Positions 1 through 6,581 of a stretch of DNA of 7,334 nt are shown here, in pieces. This DNA is from an uncultured Allosphingosinicella sp. (lineage in GTDB: Bacteria > Pseudomonadota > Alphaproteobacteria > Sphingomonadales > Sphingomonadaceae): contig CAKTCN010000063.1 in NCBI GenBank assembly GCA_934539295.1, forward strand, positions 1 through 7,334. The letters are read 5' to 3'. Position 1 is the first letter of the stretch, and every line of letters begins with the position of its first letter. Position numbers and translations under genes: made by a program. Below the pieces are notes generated by a model. It saw only the letters and a list, made by a program, of their open reading frames with translations. It was not told the origin of the DNA and did no database searches.

Positions 1-2
1 CG

Positions 3-2396
3 CTGCTGGACGACATCGACAAGGACACTGTCGATTTCCAGCCGAACTATGACGCATCGGAGCGCGAGCCGCAGGTGCTGCCCGCGCGCTTCCCGAATCT
101 GCTCGTCAACGGCGCGGGCGGCATCGCGGTCGGCATGGCAACCAACATCCCGCCGCATAATCTCGGCGAAGTTCTGTCCGCCTGCCGCGCCTATATCGAA
201 AATCCGGCGATCACCGTCGAGGAGCTGATCGAGCATGTGCCGGCGCCCGACTTCCCGACCGGGCCGCTGATCCTGGGCCAGGCAGGCGCGCGCAACGCCT
301 ATCATACCGGCCGCGGCTCGATCATCATGCGGGCGCGCCACGAGGTCGAGACCGGCCGCGGCGACCGCCAGTCGATTGTGCTCACCGCCATCCCCTACCA
401 GGTCGGCAAGAACGGCCTGGTCGAGAAGATCGCCGAGGCGGCCAAGGACAAGCGCATCGAGGGCATCGCCGACATTCGCGACGAATCGAGCCGCGAAGGT
501 GTGCGCGTGGTCATCGAACTGAAGCGCGATGCCACACCGGATGTCGTGTTGAACCAACTGTGGCGGCACACGCCGGCGCAGGCGAGCTTCCCGGCCAACA
601 TGCTGGCGATCCGCGGCGGCCGGCCGGAGACGCTGAACCTTCGCGACATCATCGAGGCGTTCATCCGCTTCCGCGAGGAAGTGATCACGCGGCGGTCCAA
701 GTATGAGCTCGCCAAGGCGCGCGACCGGGCCCACATCCTGCTTGGCCTCGTCATAGCGGTCACCAACCTGGACGAGGTCGTGCGGATCATCCGCGGATCG
801 GCGTCGCCGGCCGAAGCACGCGCATCTTTGCTCGCGCGCGAATGGCCGATCGCGGAGATCGCGCCCTATATCAAGCTGGTCGAGGCGGTGGAGACGGACG
901 TTTCCGGCGACACGTACAGGTTGAGCGACACGCAGGTGCGCGCGATCCTGGACCTGCGGCTCCACCGCCTCACGGCGCTCGGCCGCGATGAGATTGGCGG
1001 CGAGCTTGAGGAACTGGCGACCTCGATCGGCGAACTGCTGGAAATCCTCGGCAATCGCGTGCGCCTCTACGAGGTCATGCGTGAGGAAATCGACGAGATC
1101 GATCGCACTTACTCGACACCGCGCCTCACCCAGATCGCGCCGGCCGCAGACGGGATCGATGACGAGGACCTGATCGAGCGCGAGGACATGGTCGTGACGG
1201 TCACTCACGGCGGCTACATCAAGCGGACGCCGCTGCAGGCCTTCCGCACCCAGAATCGCGGCGGCAAGGGCCGCGCCGGCATGGCGACCAAGGACGAGGA
1301 CGCGGTCACCAAGCTGTTCGTGACCTCCACGCACACTCCCGTCCTGTTCTTCTCCACGCTCGGCAAGGTCTACCGCATGAAGGTCTGGCGCCTGCCCGAG
1401 GGCGCCCCACAGGCGCGCGGGCGGCCGATGGTCAATCTGCTGCCGCTGGCCCCGGGTGAGACGATCTCGACCGTGCTGCCGCTGCCGGAGGACGAGGGCG
1501 AGTGGAAGGACCTCCACATCATGTTCGCTACGGCCAAGGGCATCGTTCGCCGCAACAGCATGGACGCGTTCACCCGCGTGCCGACCGCCGGCAAGATCGC
1601 AATGCGATTCGGCGAATCGGAGGATAGCGACGATGCGACCGATCGCCTGATCGGCGTGTCGCTGCTGACCGAGGAAGACGATGTCCTGCTCGCTACCAAG
1701 TGCGGGCGCGCGATCCGCTTCGCCGCCACCGACGTGCGCGAGTTCCAGAGCCGCACCGCCGCCGGCGTGCGCGGGGCGAGGCTGCAGGACGGGGACGAGG
1801 TGATCTCGCTCTCGATCCTCAAGGGCTTTGTCGCGAGCACCGAGGAGCGGGACGAATATCTGCGCCATGCGCCGTGGCGCGAGCGCGGCGAGGATGCCGC
1901 TCCGCCTGCGCCGCGCGAGATGTCGGACGAGCGATTCGAGCAGTTCCGCGCGGCCGAGGAGTTTATCCTCACCGTCTGCGCCAACGGCTATGGCAAGCGT
2001 TCGTCGGCCTATGAGTATCGCCGCATCGGCCGTGGCGGCCAGGGCATCACCAACATCGGCAACCTCGACCGCAACGGGCCGGTGGTCGCAAGCTTCCCCG
2101 CGCATAATGGCGAGCAGCTGATGCTGGTCACCGATCAGGCCAAGCTGATCCGCATGTCGGTAGGCGATACTCGCGTCATCGGCCGCGGATCGGCAGGCGT
2201 GCGCCTGTTCCATGTGGCGCAGGACGAGCATGTCGTTTCCGCCGCACGGATCGAGGAGACGGAGGAAGAGGCCGAGGCGGTGCTGACCGAGACGGCGGGC
2301 GCGGAGAACACACCCGTCGCCGAGCCGGTCCAGGTGGACGACGGCACCGGCCCGCAGACAATGGACGAACGCGTCGAGGAAGAAGACGAAGAGTAA
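3..2396 (+). CDS. gyrA: DNA gyrase subunit A, 5'-truncated by window edge
   Basis: This is the GyrA subunit of DNA gyrase, which introduces negative supercoils through double-strand cleavage and strand passage in an A2B2 complex. The reading frame is open from base 3, giving 797 residues with no start in the window. It opens with [17 protein letters not shown], which aligns about 135 residues into E. coli GyrA, so the quinolone-resistance region and active-site Tyr lie upstream. The conserved stretch [20 protein letters not shown] follows, then the tower and coiled-coil region, then the C-terminal pinwheel. The GyrA box QNRGGKG (bases 1251-1271) separates it from ParC, which lacks an intact box. 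A segment of about 45 residues (bases 1824-1958) interrupts the pinwheel relative to E. coli; I recall similar insertions in other alphaproteobacterial GyrA. The tail is strongly acidic (VEEEDEE). The product call is very secure. Confidence 0.98.
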   Translation: MLDDIDKDTVDFQPNYDASEREPQVLPARFPNLLVNGAGGIAVGMATNIPPHNLGEVLSACRAYIENPAITVEELIEHVPAPDFPTGPLILGQAGARNAYHTGRGSIIMRARHEVETGRGDRQSIVLTAIPYQVGKNGLVEKIAEAAKDKRIEGIADIRDESSREGVRVVIELKRDATPDVVLNQLWRHTPAQASFPANMLAIRGGRPETLNLRDIIEAFIRFREEVITRRSKYELAKARDRAHILLGLVIAVTNLDEVVRIIRGSASPAEARASLLAREWPIAEIAPYIKLVEAVETDVSGDTYRLSDTQVRAILDLRLHRLTALGRDEIGGELEELATSIGELLEILGNRVRLYEVMREEIDEIDRTYSTPRLTQIAPAADGIDDEDLIEREDMVVTVTHGGYIKRTPLQAFRTQNRGGKGRAGMATKDEDAVTKLFVTSTHTPVLFFSTLGKVYRMKVWRLPEGAPQARGRPMVNLLPLAPGETISTVLPLPEDEGEWKDLHIMFATAKGIVRRNSMDAFTRVPTAGKIAMRFGESEDSDDATDRLIGVSLLTEEDDVLLATKCGRAIRFAATDVREFQSRTAAGVRGARLQDGDEVISLSILKGFVASTEERDEYLRHAPWRERGEDAAPPAPREMSDERFEQFRAAEEFILTVCANGYGKRSSAYEYRRIGRGGQGITNIGNLDRNGPVVASFPAHNGEQLMLVTDQAKLIRMSVGDTRVIGRGSAGVRLFHVAQDEHVVSAARIEETEEEAEAVLTETAGAENTPVAEPVQVDDGTGPQTMDERVEEEDEE

Positions 2397-2409
2397 CGCG
2401 CCGTACAAT

Positions 2410-2467
2410 CCTCCCCCGCAAGGGGGAGGTGGCGCCCGCAGGGCGTCGGAGGGGAGGACGGCGGCGA
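2410..2467 (+). repeat. REP-like palindromic unit, copy 1
   Basis: The unit begins 14 bases after the gyrA stop. It contains an 8-bp stem, CCTCCCCC (2410-2417) with GGGGGAGG (2422-2429), closed by a GCAA loop. A second 5-bp stem follows, CGCCC (2433-2437) with GGGCG (2441-2445), with loop GCA. After these comes the G-rich run GGAGGGGAGG. A similar unit lies in opposite orientation at 2504-2560. There is no T-run after the first stem, so a classic intrinsic terminator is unlikely, although the hairpin could protect the gyrA mRNA 3' end. Assignment to a REP-like family rests on architecture only. Confidence 0.7.
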
Positions 2468-2503
2468 GGTCGGTCATTCGAGCGCGGCGGGTGATTGCGT
2501 AGG

Positions 2504-2560
2504 TCGCCTCCGCCCTCCCCCTACGTCAGGCTGCGCCTGCCATCTCCCCTGATGGGGAGG
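2504..2560 (-). repeat. REP-like palindromic unit, copy 2 (inverted)
   Basis: Read on the minus strand, this unit repeats the order of copy 1. There is a C-rich/G-rich stem (CTCCCC 2544-2549 with GGGGAG 2554-2559), then TGG, then a 5-bp stem (CAGGC 2527-2531 with GCCTG 2535-2539). The 3-base inner loop reads GCA on the minus strand, as in copy 1, and a G-rich tail follows. The tail continues the match: 15 of 17 bases of 2451-2467 match the reverse complement of 2505-2521. The two units therefore form a long imperfect inverted repeat around a spacer of about 36 bases. It lies downstream of both convergent genes, gyrA and the DUF488 gene. Confidence 0.65.
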
Positions 2561-2613
2561 GTCATGGGCGACGAAAGCTCCTCCGCCTCACCCGCGGCGT
2601 GACGGGACGTCGG

Positions 2614-3045
2614 CTATGGCGTGAGGTCCACCACCTCTGCTTGCGGCATCACCGTCTTCCACAGCAATGTGCGGTGGCAACAGGTCGGGTCGCGTTCGAA
2701 GCAGAGCAAGGCGGAGGGCTTCTCCTCTGCAAGTTCCGCGAGCATCTGCACCTGCAGTGCGGCCTCCGGCGTATCGAGTTGCCCGACATAGACGCGTTCC
2801 AGCACGTCGAGCTTGCCCTTGCGCGCTGCCTCCCGACCTTCAGGCGGCGTGCCGAGCGCCTTCAGGCTGACATAGTCGATGCCGACTTCGCGCAAGCCAT
2901 TGGCTAGCACGTTCTTGGAGAAGCCGGGGCGCCGGGACAGCGGCACTGCGCGTATGTCGATTACCCGCTCGACGCCTGCCGCTTGCAACGCGGCGATGAA
3001 TTCGGCCTGGGTCACGCCCTCATAGCCGATGGTGAAGATGCGCAT
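2614..3045 (-). CDS. DUF488 family protein
   Basis: This small cytoplasmic protein of 143 residues has no securely known function. It starts [10 protein letters not shown], matching the family's usual TIGh opening. The segment [17 protein letters not shown] (residues 28-44) carries the conserved Asp-x-Arg and Pro positions. Near the C-terminus, [13 protein letters not shown] (about 113-125) is the family's Cys/Glu...Cys-His-Arg signature, which suggests metal binding or thiol chemistry; that is inference. An ATG at 3084 would add 13 residues, but ATG 3045 has a good ribosome-binding site and fits the family N-terminus, so I chose it. The gene is divergent from trmFO with 37 bases between starts, and it converges on gyrA across the palindrome-bearing gap. 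The family call is firm and the function is open. Confidence 0.92.
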   Translation of the reverse strand: MRIFTIGYEGVTQAEFIAALQAAGVERVIDIRAVPLSRRPGFSKNVLANGLREVGIDYVSLKALGTPPEGREAARKGKLDVLERVYVGQLDTPEAALQVQMLAELAEEKPSALLCFERDPTCCHRTLLWKTVMPQAEVVDLTP

Positions 3046-3050
3046 CCTTG

Positions 3051-3058
3051 CCTCTCCC
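3051..3058 (-). promoter_or_regulatory. Ribosome-binding site of the DUF488 gene
   Basis: On the minus strand GGGAGAGG lies 5 bases before the ATG at 3045. This supports that start over the upstream in-frame ATG at 3084. Confidence 0.65.
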
Positions 3059-3082
3059 GGTGATCCGTCTATCGCGCATAGC

Positions 3083-4399
3083 ATGACTTATCAGATACAT
3101 ATCATCGGCGGCGGGCTCGCCGGGTCCGAGGCGGCGTGGCAATTGGCCGAGGCCGGCGTGAAGGTGCGACTGTCGGAGATGCGCGGGACGGGCGAGATGA
3201 CGCCAGCGCACCAGACGGACGGACTGGCCGAGCTGGTCTGTTCCAACAGCTTCCGGTCGGATGATGCCGACAACAATGCGGTCGGACTTCTCCATGCCGA
3301 GATGCGGGCGCTTGCGTCGGTGATCATGCGGTCGGCCGATGCGCACAAGGTGCCGGCCGGGTCGGCGCTGGCAGTGGACCGGGACGGCTTTTCCGACCAG
3401 GTCACGCAGGCACTGGCCACGCATCCGAATATCGAGGTGGTGCGTGAGCGCGTGGATGCCCTGCCCTCCTCCGGGCCGACCATCGTCGCGACGGGCCCGC
3501 TGACGGCCGCGCCGCTGGCCGAGTCGATCGGGGCGGCGACCGGAAGCGACGCGCTCGCCTTCTTCGACGCGATCGCGCCGATCGTGCACCGCGACAGCAT
3601 CGACATGGACATCTGCTGGATGGCGTCGCGCTGGGATAAGGGCGAGACCAAGGACTATATCAACTGCCCGATGACGAAGGAGCAGTATCTCGCCTTCCAC
3701 CAGGGACTGATGGACGGCGAGAAGACTGAGTTTCGCGAGTGGGAGAAGGACACGCCCTATTTCGAAGGCTGCATGCCGATCGAGGTGATGGCGGAGCGCG
3801 GGGTGGATACGCTGCGGTTCGGGCCGATGAAGCCGGTGGGCTTGGATGATCCGAAGACCGGACGCTGGCCCTATGCGGTGGTGCAACTGCGGCAGGACAA
3901 TGCGCTCGGCACCTTGTGGAACATGGTCGGGTTCCAGACCAAGCTCAAATATGCCGAGCAGGTGCGACTATTCCGGACCATCCCGGGGCTGGAGAATGCC
4001 GAGTTCGCGCGGCTGGGCGGGCTGCATCGCAATACGTTCATTCAGAGCCCCAAGCTGCTCGATGCGACGCTGCGGCTGAAGAGTGCGCCGCATGTGCGGT
4101 TCGCCGGGCAGATCACCGGGTGCGAGGGCTATGTCGAATCGGCGGCGGTGGGGCTGCTCGCCGGGCGGTTCGCGGCGGCGGAGCTGCTGGGGCGCGACAT
4201 TGCGCCTCCTCCGCCCACCACGGCGCTGGGCGCACTGCTGGGCCATATAACCGGCGGGGCAGAGGCGGAGAGCTACCAGCCGATGAACGTCAATTTCGGC
4301 CTGTTCCCGCCGGTTGAGGGCAAGCGCAAGGCGGACCGGAAGCTGGCCTATACCGCACGTGCCCGGCACGAATTGGCGGCCTGGCAGGAGACGTTGTAG
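3083..4399 (+). CDS. trmFO: Methylenetetrahydrofolate--tRNA-(uracil-5-)-methyltransferase TrmFO
   Basis: TrmFO is a cytoplasmic flavoenzyme that makes m5U54 in the tRNA T-loop, taking the carbon from 5,10-methylenetetrahydrofolate and using reduced FAD. The product is 438 residues, within the family's usual size. The FAD-binding Rossmann motif [11 protein letters not shown] lies at residues 9-19. LVCSNSFRS has Cys53, which matches the functionally important Cys53 of the B. subtilis enzyme as I recall it. [16 protein letters not shown] (89-104), [20 protein letters not shown] (Cys230, probably the second conserved Cys), [11 protein letters not shown] and [13 protein letters not shown] all follow in the family order. 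Starts at 3029 and 3038 are in frame, but the family begins just before the Rossmann motif, so ATG 3083 is preferred. No Shine-Dalgarno sequence is visible at a normal distance. The ThuA-like gene follows after 9 bases. Confidence 0.97.
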   Translation: MTYQIHIIGGGLAGSEAAWQLAEAGVKVRLSEMRGTGEMTPAHQTDGLAELVCSNSFRSDDADNNAVGLLHAEMRALASVIMRSADAHKVPAGSALAVDRDGFSDQVTQALATHPNIEVVRERVDALPSSGPTIVATGPLTAAPLAESIGAATGSDALAFFDAIAPIVHRDSIDMDICWMASRWDKGETKDYINCPMTKEQYLAFHQGLMDGEKTEFREWEKDTPYFEGCMPIEVMAERGVDTLRFGPMKPVGLDDPKTGRWPYAVVQLRQDNALGTLWNMVGFQTKLKYAEQVRLFRTIPGLENAEFARLGGLHRNTFIQSPKLLDATLRLKSAPHVRFAGQITGCEGYVESAAVGLLAGRFAAAELLGRDIAPPPPTTALGALLGHITGGAEAESYQPMNVNFGLFPPVEGKRKADRKLAYTARARHELAAWQETL

Positions 4400-4404
4400 G
4401 AGGG
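4399..4404 (+). promoter_or_regulatory. Ribosome-binding site overlapping the trmFO stop
   Basis: GGAGGG begins on the last base of the trmFO TAG stop and sits 4 bases before the ATG at 4409. This placement suggests that translation of the ThuA-like gene is coupled to trmFO. Confidence 0.6.
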
Positions 4405-4408
4405 CGCC

Positions 4409-5149
4409 ATGCGCGCCCTCCTCCTCCTGGCCCTGCTGCTGCTCGGCTCCTGCGCCTCGGTTCCGGACTCTCCGGCGAGGAGAGTGCTGATCTTCTCCCA
4501 CACGACCGGTTTCAGGCACGATTCGATCGAAGCCGGGAAGCCGGCGCTTGTGCGCCTCGTCGAGGCGGAGGGTGCCGAGGCGGTGCTTAGCGAGGATCCG
4601 GCAATCTTCGATGCCGGGCTGCAGGATCTCGACGCAATCGTCCTGCTCAGCACGACGACGAAGTCCGACGATCCGGCGTCCGAGTGGTTCAGCGGGGCGC
4701 GCCGCGAGGCGCTGCAGGCGTTCCTGCGGTCGGGGCGTGGGATCGTGGGCATCCATGCGGCAGCCGACTCGCACTATCACTGGCCCTGGTATGGCCAGAT
4801 GATCGGCGGCCGGTTCGCGCGGCATCCAAGCGGGACGCCTACCGGGGAGGTCAGGATCGTGGATCACGACCATCCTGCAACCCGTGGACTGCCCAGCCCG
4901 GTGCGGCGTAGCGATGAGTGGTATTACTACCGCGACCATGATGCGGGCGCGCGGCTGCTGGCGACGTTCGATCCCACGTCGATCGGCGAGGCCGACAGGG
5001 ATGCGAGGCCGATCGCCTGGGCCAAGACTTTCGAAGGCGGGCGCGTCTTCTACACGGGCATGGGGCATACCAGCGAGAGCTATGCCGAGCCCTTCTTCCT
5101 CGATCATGCGCGCGGCGGGCTCAGGTGGGTGCTGAGGCTGGAGGACTAA
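4409..5149 (+). CDS. ThuA-like domain lipoprotein
   Basis: The 246-residue product is a ThuA-like (class I glutamine-amidotransferase-like fold) protein. The family is named from a trehalose-utilisation locus, but most members have no assigned reaction. The N-terminus is a short hydrophobic leader ending LLGSC, so Cys15 is a probable lipidation site and the protein is probably tethered to a membrane facing the periplasm. The domain then runs from VLIFSHTTGFRHDSI (about 26-40) through GIVGIHAAADSHYHWPWYGQ (111-130) and GGRFARHP, then DEWYYY (169-174), to AWAKTFEGGRVFYTGMGH (203-220). These His- and Tyr-rich motifs are typical of the family. It follows trmFO after 9 bases with a near-overlapping ribosome-binding site, so the two are probably co-transcribed, though no functional link to tRNA modification is evident. 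The family call is strong; the substrate is unknown. Confidence 0.93.
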   Translation: MRALLLLALLLLGSCASVPDSPARRVLIFSHTTGFRHDSIEAGKPALVRLVEAEGAEAVLSEDPAIFDAGLQDLDAIVLLSTTTKSDDPASEWFSGARREALQAFLRSGRGIVGIHAAADSHYHWPWYGQMIGGRFARHPSGTPTGEVRIVDHDHPATRGLPSPVRRSDEWYYYRDHDAGARLLATFDPTSIGEADRDARPIAWAKTFEGGRVFYTGMGHTSESYAEPFFLDHARGGLRWVLRLED

Positions 5150-5152
5150 GCC

Positions 5153-5593
5153 TCAACAGGCGCAGGCTTTCTTCTTCGGCGGCTTGGGCTTGGTGACCTC
5201 ATATTCCTTCGCGGTCAGCCAGCCATTGCGGTCCTTGTCGGCGCCGGCGAACTTGGTGACGGTGGTGACTGCCCATTCCTCGAAGCTGAGGCTGCCATTG
5301 CCGTTCCTGTCGAGCTTTGCGAAGGCTTTCTCGCGTGGTTGGAGAAGTTCGGCGCGGGTGATGCGGCCGTCATCGTCCCGGTCGGCGCGGGCGAAGCGCT
5401 TTTCCTCCTTGGTCTTTTCGGACGCGGCCGGGGGCGTCGGCACTTTCTGCTGGAGCAGGGGCGGAGCGGCGGCGGACTGGGCCGGTGGCGCTGGCGGCAC
5501 GATCTCCTCCGACTGAGCCTGGCTCTTCCAGATAAAGAAGCCTGCCGCAACGAGCAGCAATGCCGAACCTACTCCGGCCAGAAAGCGTATCAT
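5153..5593 (-). CDS. Membrane-anchored EF-hand protein
   Basis: This is a 146-residue protein with three canonical 12-residue calcium loops: DRDDDGRITRAE (71-82), DRNGNGSLSFEE (95-106) and DKDRNGWLTAKE (119-130). Each has acidic or Asn ligands at positions 1, 3 and 5, Gly at 6 and Glu at 12. Residues 4-22 form one hydrophobic segment, an uncleaved anchor or signal peptide, followed by a Pro/Ala-rich linker (about 33-57). The EF-hands are therefore probably periplasmic. The C-terminus is Lys/Pro-rich and ends ACAC, with two Cys. An upstream ATG at 5653 would add 20 residues before the membrane segment; ATG 5593 has the better ribosome-binding site and a conventional N-terminus. The stop lies 3 bases from the stop of the convergent ThuA-like gene. 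Calcium sensing or buffering is inferred; no partner is evident. Confidence 0.9.
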   Translation of the reverse strand: MIRFLAGVGSALLLVAAGFFIWKSQAQSEEIVPPAPPAQSAAAPPLLQQKVPTPPAASEKTKEEKRFARADRDDDGRITRAELLQPREKAFAKLDRNGNGSLSFEEWAVTTVTKFAGADKDRNGWLTAKEYEVTKPKPPKKKACAC

Positions 5594-5600
5594 ATTCGAA

Positions 5601-5606
5601 CTCACC
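5601..5606 (-). promoter_or_regulatory. Ribosome-binding site of the EF-hand gene
   Basis: On the minus strand GGTGAG lies 7 bases before the ATG at 5593, favouring this start over the in-frame ATG at 5653. Confidence 0.5.
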
Positions 5607-5661
5607 CCGTTCCAGGCTAGGCTAGCAAAATCGCCAAAGGTCACGAAAGCCATGCCGGGGG

Positions 5662-5684
5662 AAAAATCCGCTCACTTAGTGCGG
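5662..5684 (-). terminator. Candidate intrinsic terminator
   Basis: On the minus strand CCGCAC (5684-5679) can pair with GTG and CGG (5675-5673 and 5670-5668) across a TAA loop, with a 2-base bulge. Two bases later comes a run of five T (5666-5662). It lies about 97 bases after the stop of the squalene/phytoene-synthase-like gene and before the EF-hand gene on the same strand, so it would separate the two transcripts. The stem is short and bulged. Confidence 0.35.
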
Positions 5685-5780
5685 CTTTATTGATCGAGTG
5701 GGTCGATGAGAAAGAGCAGCACCGAATTCGATCGGCCGAGTCACCATAGGTCGGAAGGATGGCTGTAGGAAAATGGTTCG

Positions 5781-6407
5781 TCAGCGTCCGGTGATGCGGT
5801 GACGCAGCATGCGCAATATGCGACGCGGACTGTTCTGGAGCCGGAATTCGGAAGCGGCGTCCTCACCTGCAATGACGGCGAGCATGCCAAGCGGGCGGAG
5901 CGGCACCGGCCATCGCGCTTCGGGGATCTTGGCACGGATGGACGAGAGGTCCGGGCGCTCACCGCCGCGGGCAAGATCGATCAGCGCCCAGGCTTCGCCA
6001 GCAGCGTCCACCGGCTGCCATTCGCGGCCGAGCAGGCGCGCGGTAAGCCTGAACAAGGTGCCGCCGCGCGCCGATGCATATTCATGCAGTTCGGCGGATG
6101 AATATTCATCGACGAGTTGGGACCAGCCGGTGGCGAGGTCGGTCATCTCCGCGCCGGTAATGCCCTGCGGGATGACGTATTTTCCGAGCGCTTCGAGCGT
6201 GGGCTCAGCGGGCGGGGGCGCCGTATCGAGGCGCTGGAGAGCTTCGTCCCACCAGGCGAGCTTTATGCGCCGGATCATGGGCTGGCTGCCGGTCGAGCGG
6301 GCGGCCTTCAGGACGGCGTCGAGATGCCAGAGCGCGCGGACAGCCTCGCGGCGCGAGGCCGGGACATAGGCGAGAGCGAGGGTCTGCTCTGGGGTGAGGT
6401 CGGGCAC
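5781..6407 (-). CDS. Squalene/phytoene synthase-like protein, degenerate
   Basis: The 208-residue product resembles the squalene/phytoene synthase family, as seen in LALAYVPASRREAVRALWHLDAVL near the N-terminus and in IKLAWWDEALQRLD (about 48-61). True synthases are usually near 280-300 residues and carry two Asp-rich DxxxD motifs that bind Mg-diphosphate. Neither is evident: the first region reads LDAVLKAARSTGSQP, and the second, near WALIDLARGGERPD, is also unlike a DxxxD site. Catalysis of head-to-head prenyl condensation is therefore doubtful. A non-enzymatic role such as that of the related complex I assembly factor NDUFAF6 is a possibility (inference). I chose GTG 6407 because GGAG lies 9 bases upstream; a TTG at 6416 directly abuts that GGAG. 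The gene follows pdhB on the same strand across a hairpin-rich gap. Confidence 0.8.
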   Translation of the reverse strand: MPDLTPEQTLALAYVPASRREAVRALWHLDAVLKAARSTGSQPMIRRIKLAWWDEALQRLDTAPPPAEPTLEALGKYVIPQGITGAEMTDLATGWSQLVDEYSSAELHEYASARGGTLFRLTARLLGREWQPVDAAGEAWALIDLARGGERPDLSSIRAKIPEARWPVPLRPLGMLAVIAGEDAASEFRLQNSPRRILRMLRHRITGR

Positions 6408-6416
6408 TTGCGTCAA

Positions 6417-6420
6417 CTCC
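6417..6420 (-). promoter_or_regulatory. Ribosome-binding site deciding a GTG start
   Basis: On the minus strand GGAG is followed by 9 bases (TTGACGCAA) and then GTG at 6407-6405. The spacing suits the GTG and leaves no room for the in-frame TTG at 6416. Confidence 0.5.
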
Positions 6421-6434
6421 GTCCTGGCTGGACC

Positions 6435-6486
6435 TGTCGAAGCCCTGCCTTTCTCCGCTGCTTTAGAGAAGGACAGGGCCTCGGCA
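6435..6486. repeat. Long imperfect hairpin (sphingomonad-type intergenic repeat)
   Basis: Two 21-base arms (6435-6455 and 6466-6486) pair around a 10-base loop, with two mismatches and two G-T wobbles. The right arm runs into CAAGCTCAGCCCAGG, and the left flank CCTGGCTGGACCT is roughly complementary to that, so the full symmetry reaches about 6423-6498. The TGTCGAAG and CAAGCTCAG elements resemble a repeat I recall as frequent between genes in sphingomonads; that needs a genome search. It lies between pdhB and the downstream minus-strand gene. Confidence 0.65.
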
Positions 6487-6502
6487 AGCTCAGCCCAGGC
6501 GG

Positions 6503-6544
6503 GAGGGTGGTCAGACCGAGACTCTCCGGCCTGTCACCACCCTC
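6503..6544. repeat. Inverted repeat, second hairpin of the cluster
   Basis: GAGGGTGGT (6503-6511) is perfectly complementary to ACCACCCTC (6536-6544). Inside, CAG (6512-6514) can pair with CTG (6531-6533) and CCG (6516-6518) with CGG (6527-6529), leaving an 8-base loop. It is the middle of three consecutive hairpins between pdhB and the next gene. Confidence 0.55.
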
Positions 6545-6550
6545 ACCCAA

Positions 6551-6571
6551 CCCTCTCCCCGAGGGAGAGGG
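6551..6571 (-). terminator. Hairpin just after pdhB, possible terminator
   Basis: CCCTCTCCC (6551-6559) pairs perfectly with GGGAGAGGG (6563-6571) around a CGA loop, a 9-bp stem. It begins 10 bases past the pdhB stop, the position expected for a 3'-end hairpin. On the minus strand it is followed by TTGGGTG rather than a long T-run, so it may act in mRNA stabilisation or as a weak terminator. Confidence 0.5.
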
Positions 6572-6581
6572 CTTTGCAAGG

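Noticed and set aside
2599..2907. Plus-strand open frame of 102 codons opposite the DUF488 gene
   Set aside because: It is fully antisense to a well-supported family gene and shows no recognisable protein motif.
3020..3886. Minus-strand open frame of 288 codons opposite trmFO
   Set aside because: It has a His/Arg-rich composition and no motif, and lies entirely opposite conserved TrmFO sequence.
3968..5107. Long minus-strand open frame (379 codons) opposite trmFO and the ThuA-like gene
   Set aside because: Long antisense frames are common in GC-rich DNA. The translation is Arg/Pro/Gly-rich without domains, and it overlaps two confident genes.
5594..5660. Possible promoter for the EF-hand gene, including a TAGCCTAGCC direct repeat
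   Set aside because: No pair of boxes with acceptable match and spacing could be defended by eye.
5693..5707. Small inverted repeat ATCGA-GTGGG-TCGAT in the gap before the EF-hand gene
   Set aside because: A 5-bp stem is expected by chance and is not placed as an operator or terminator.
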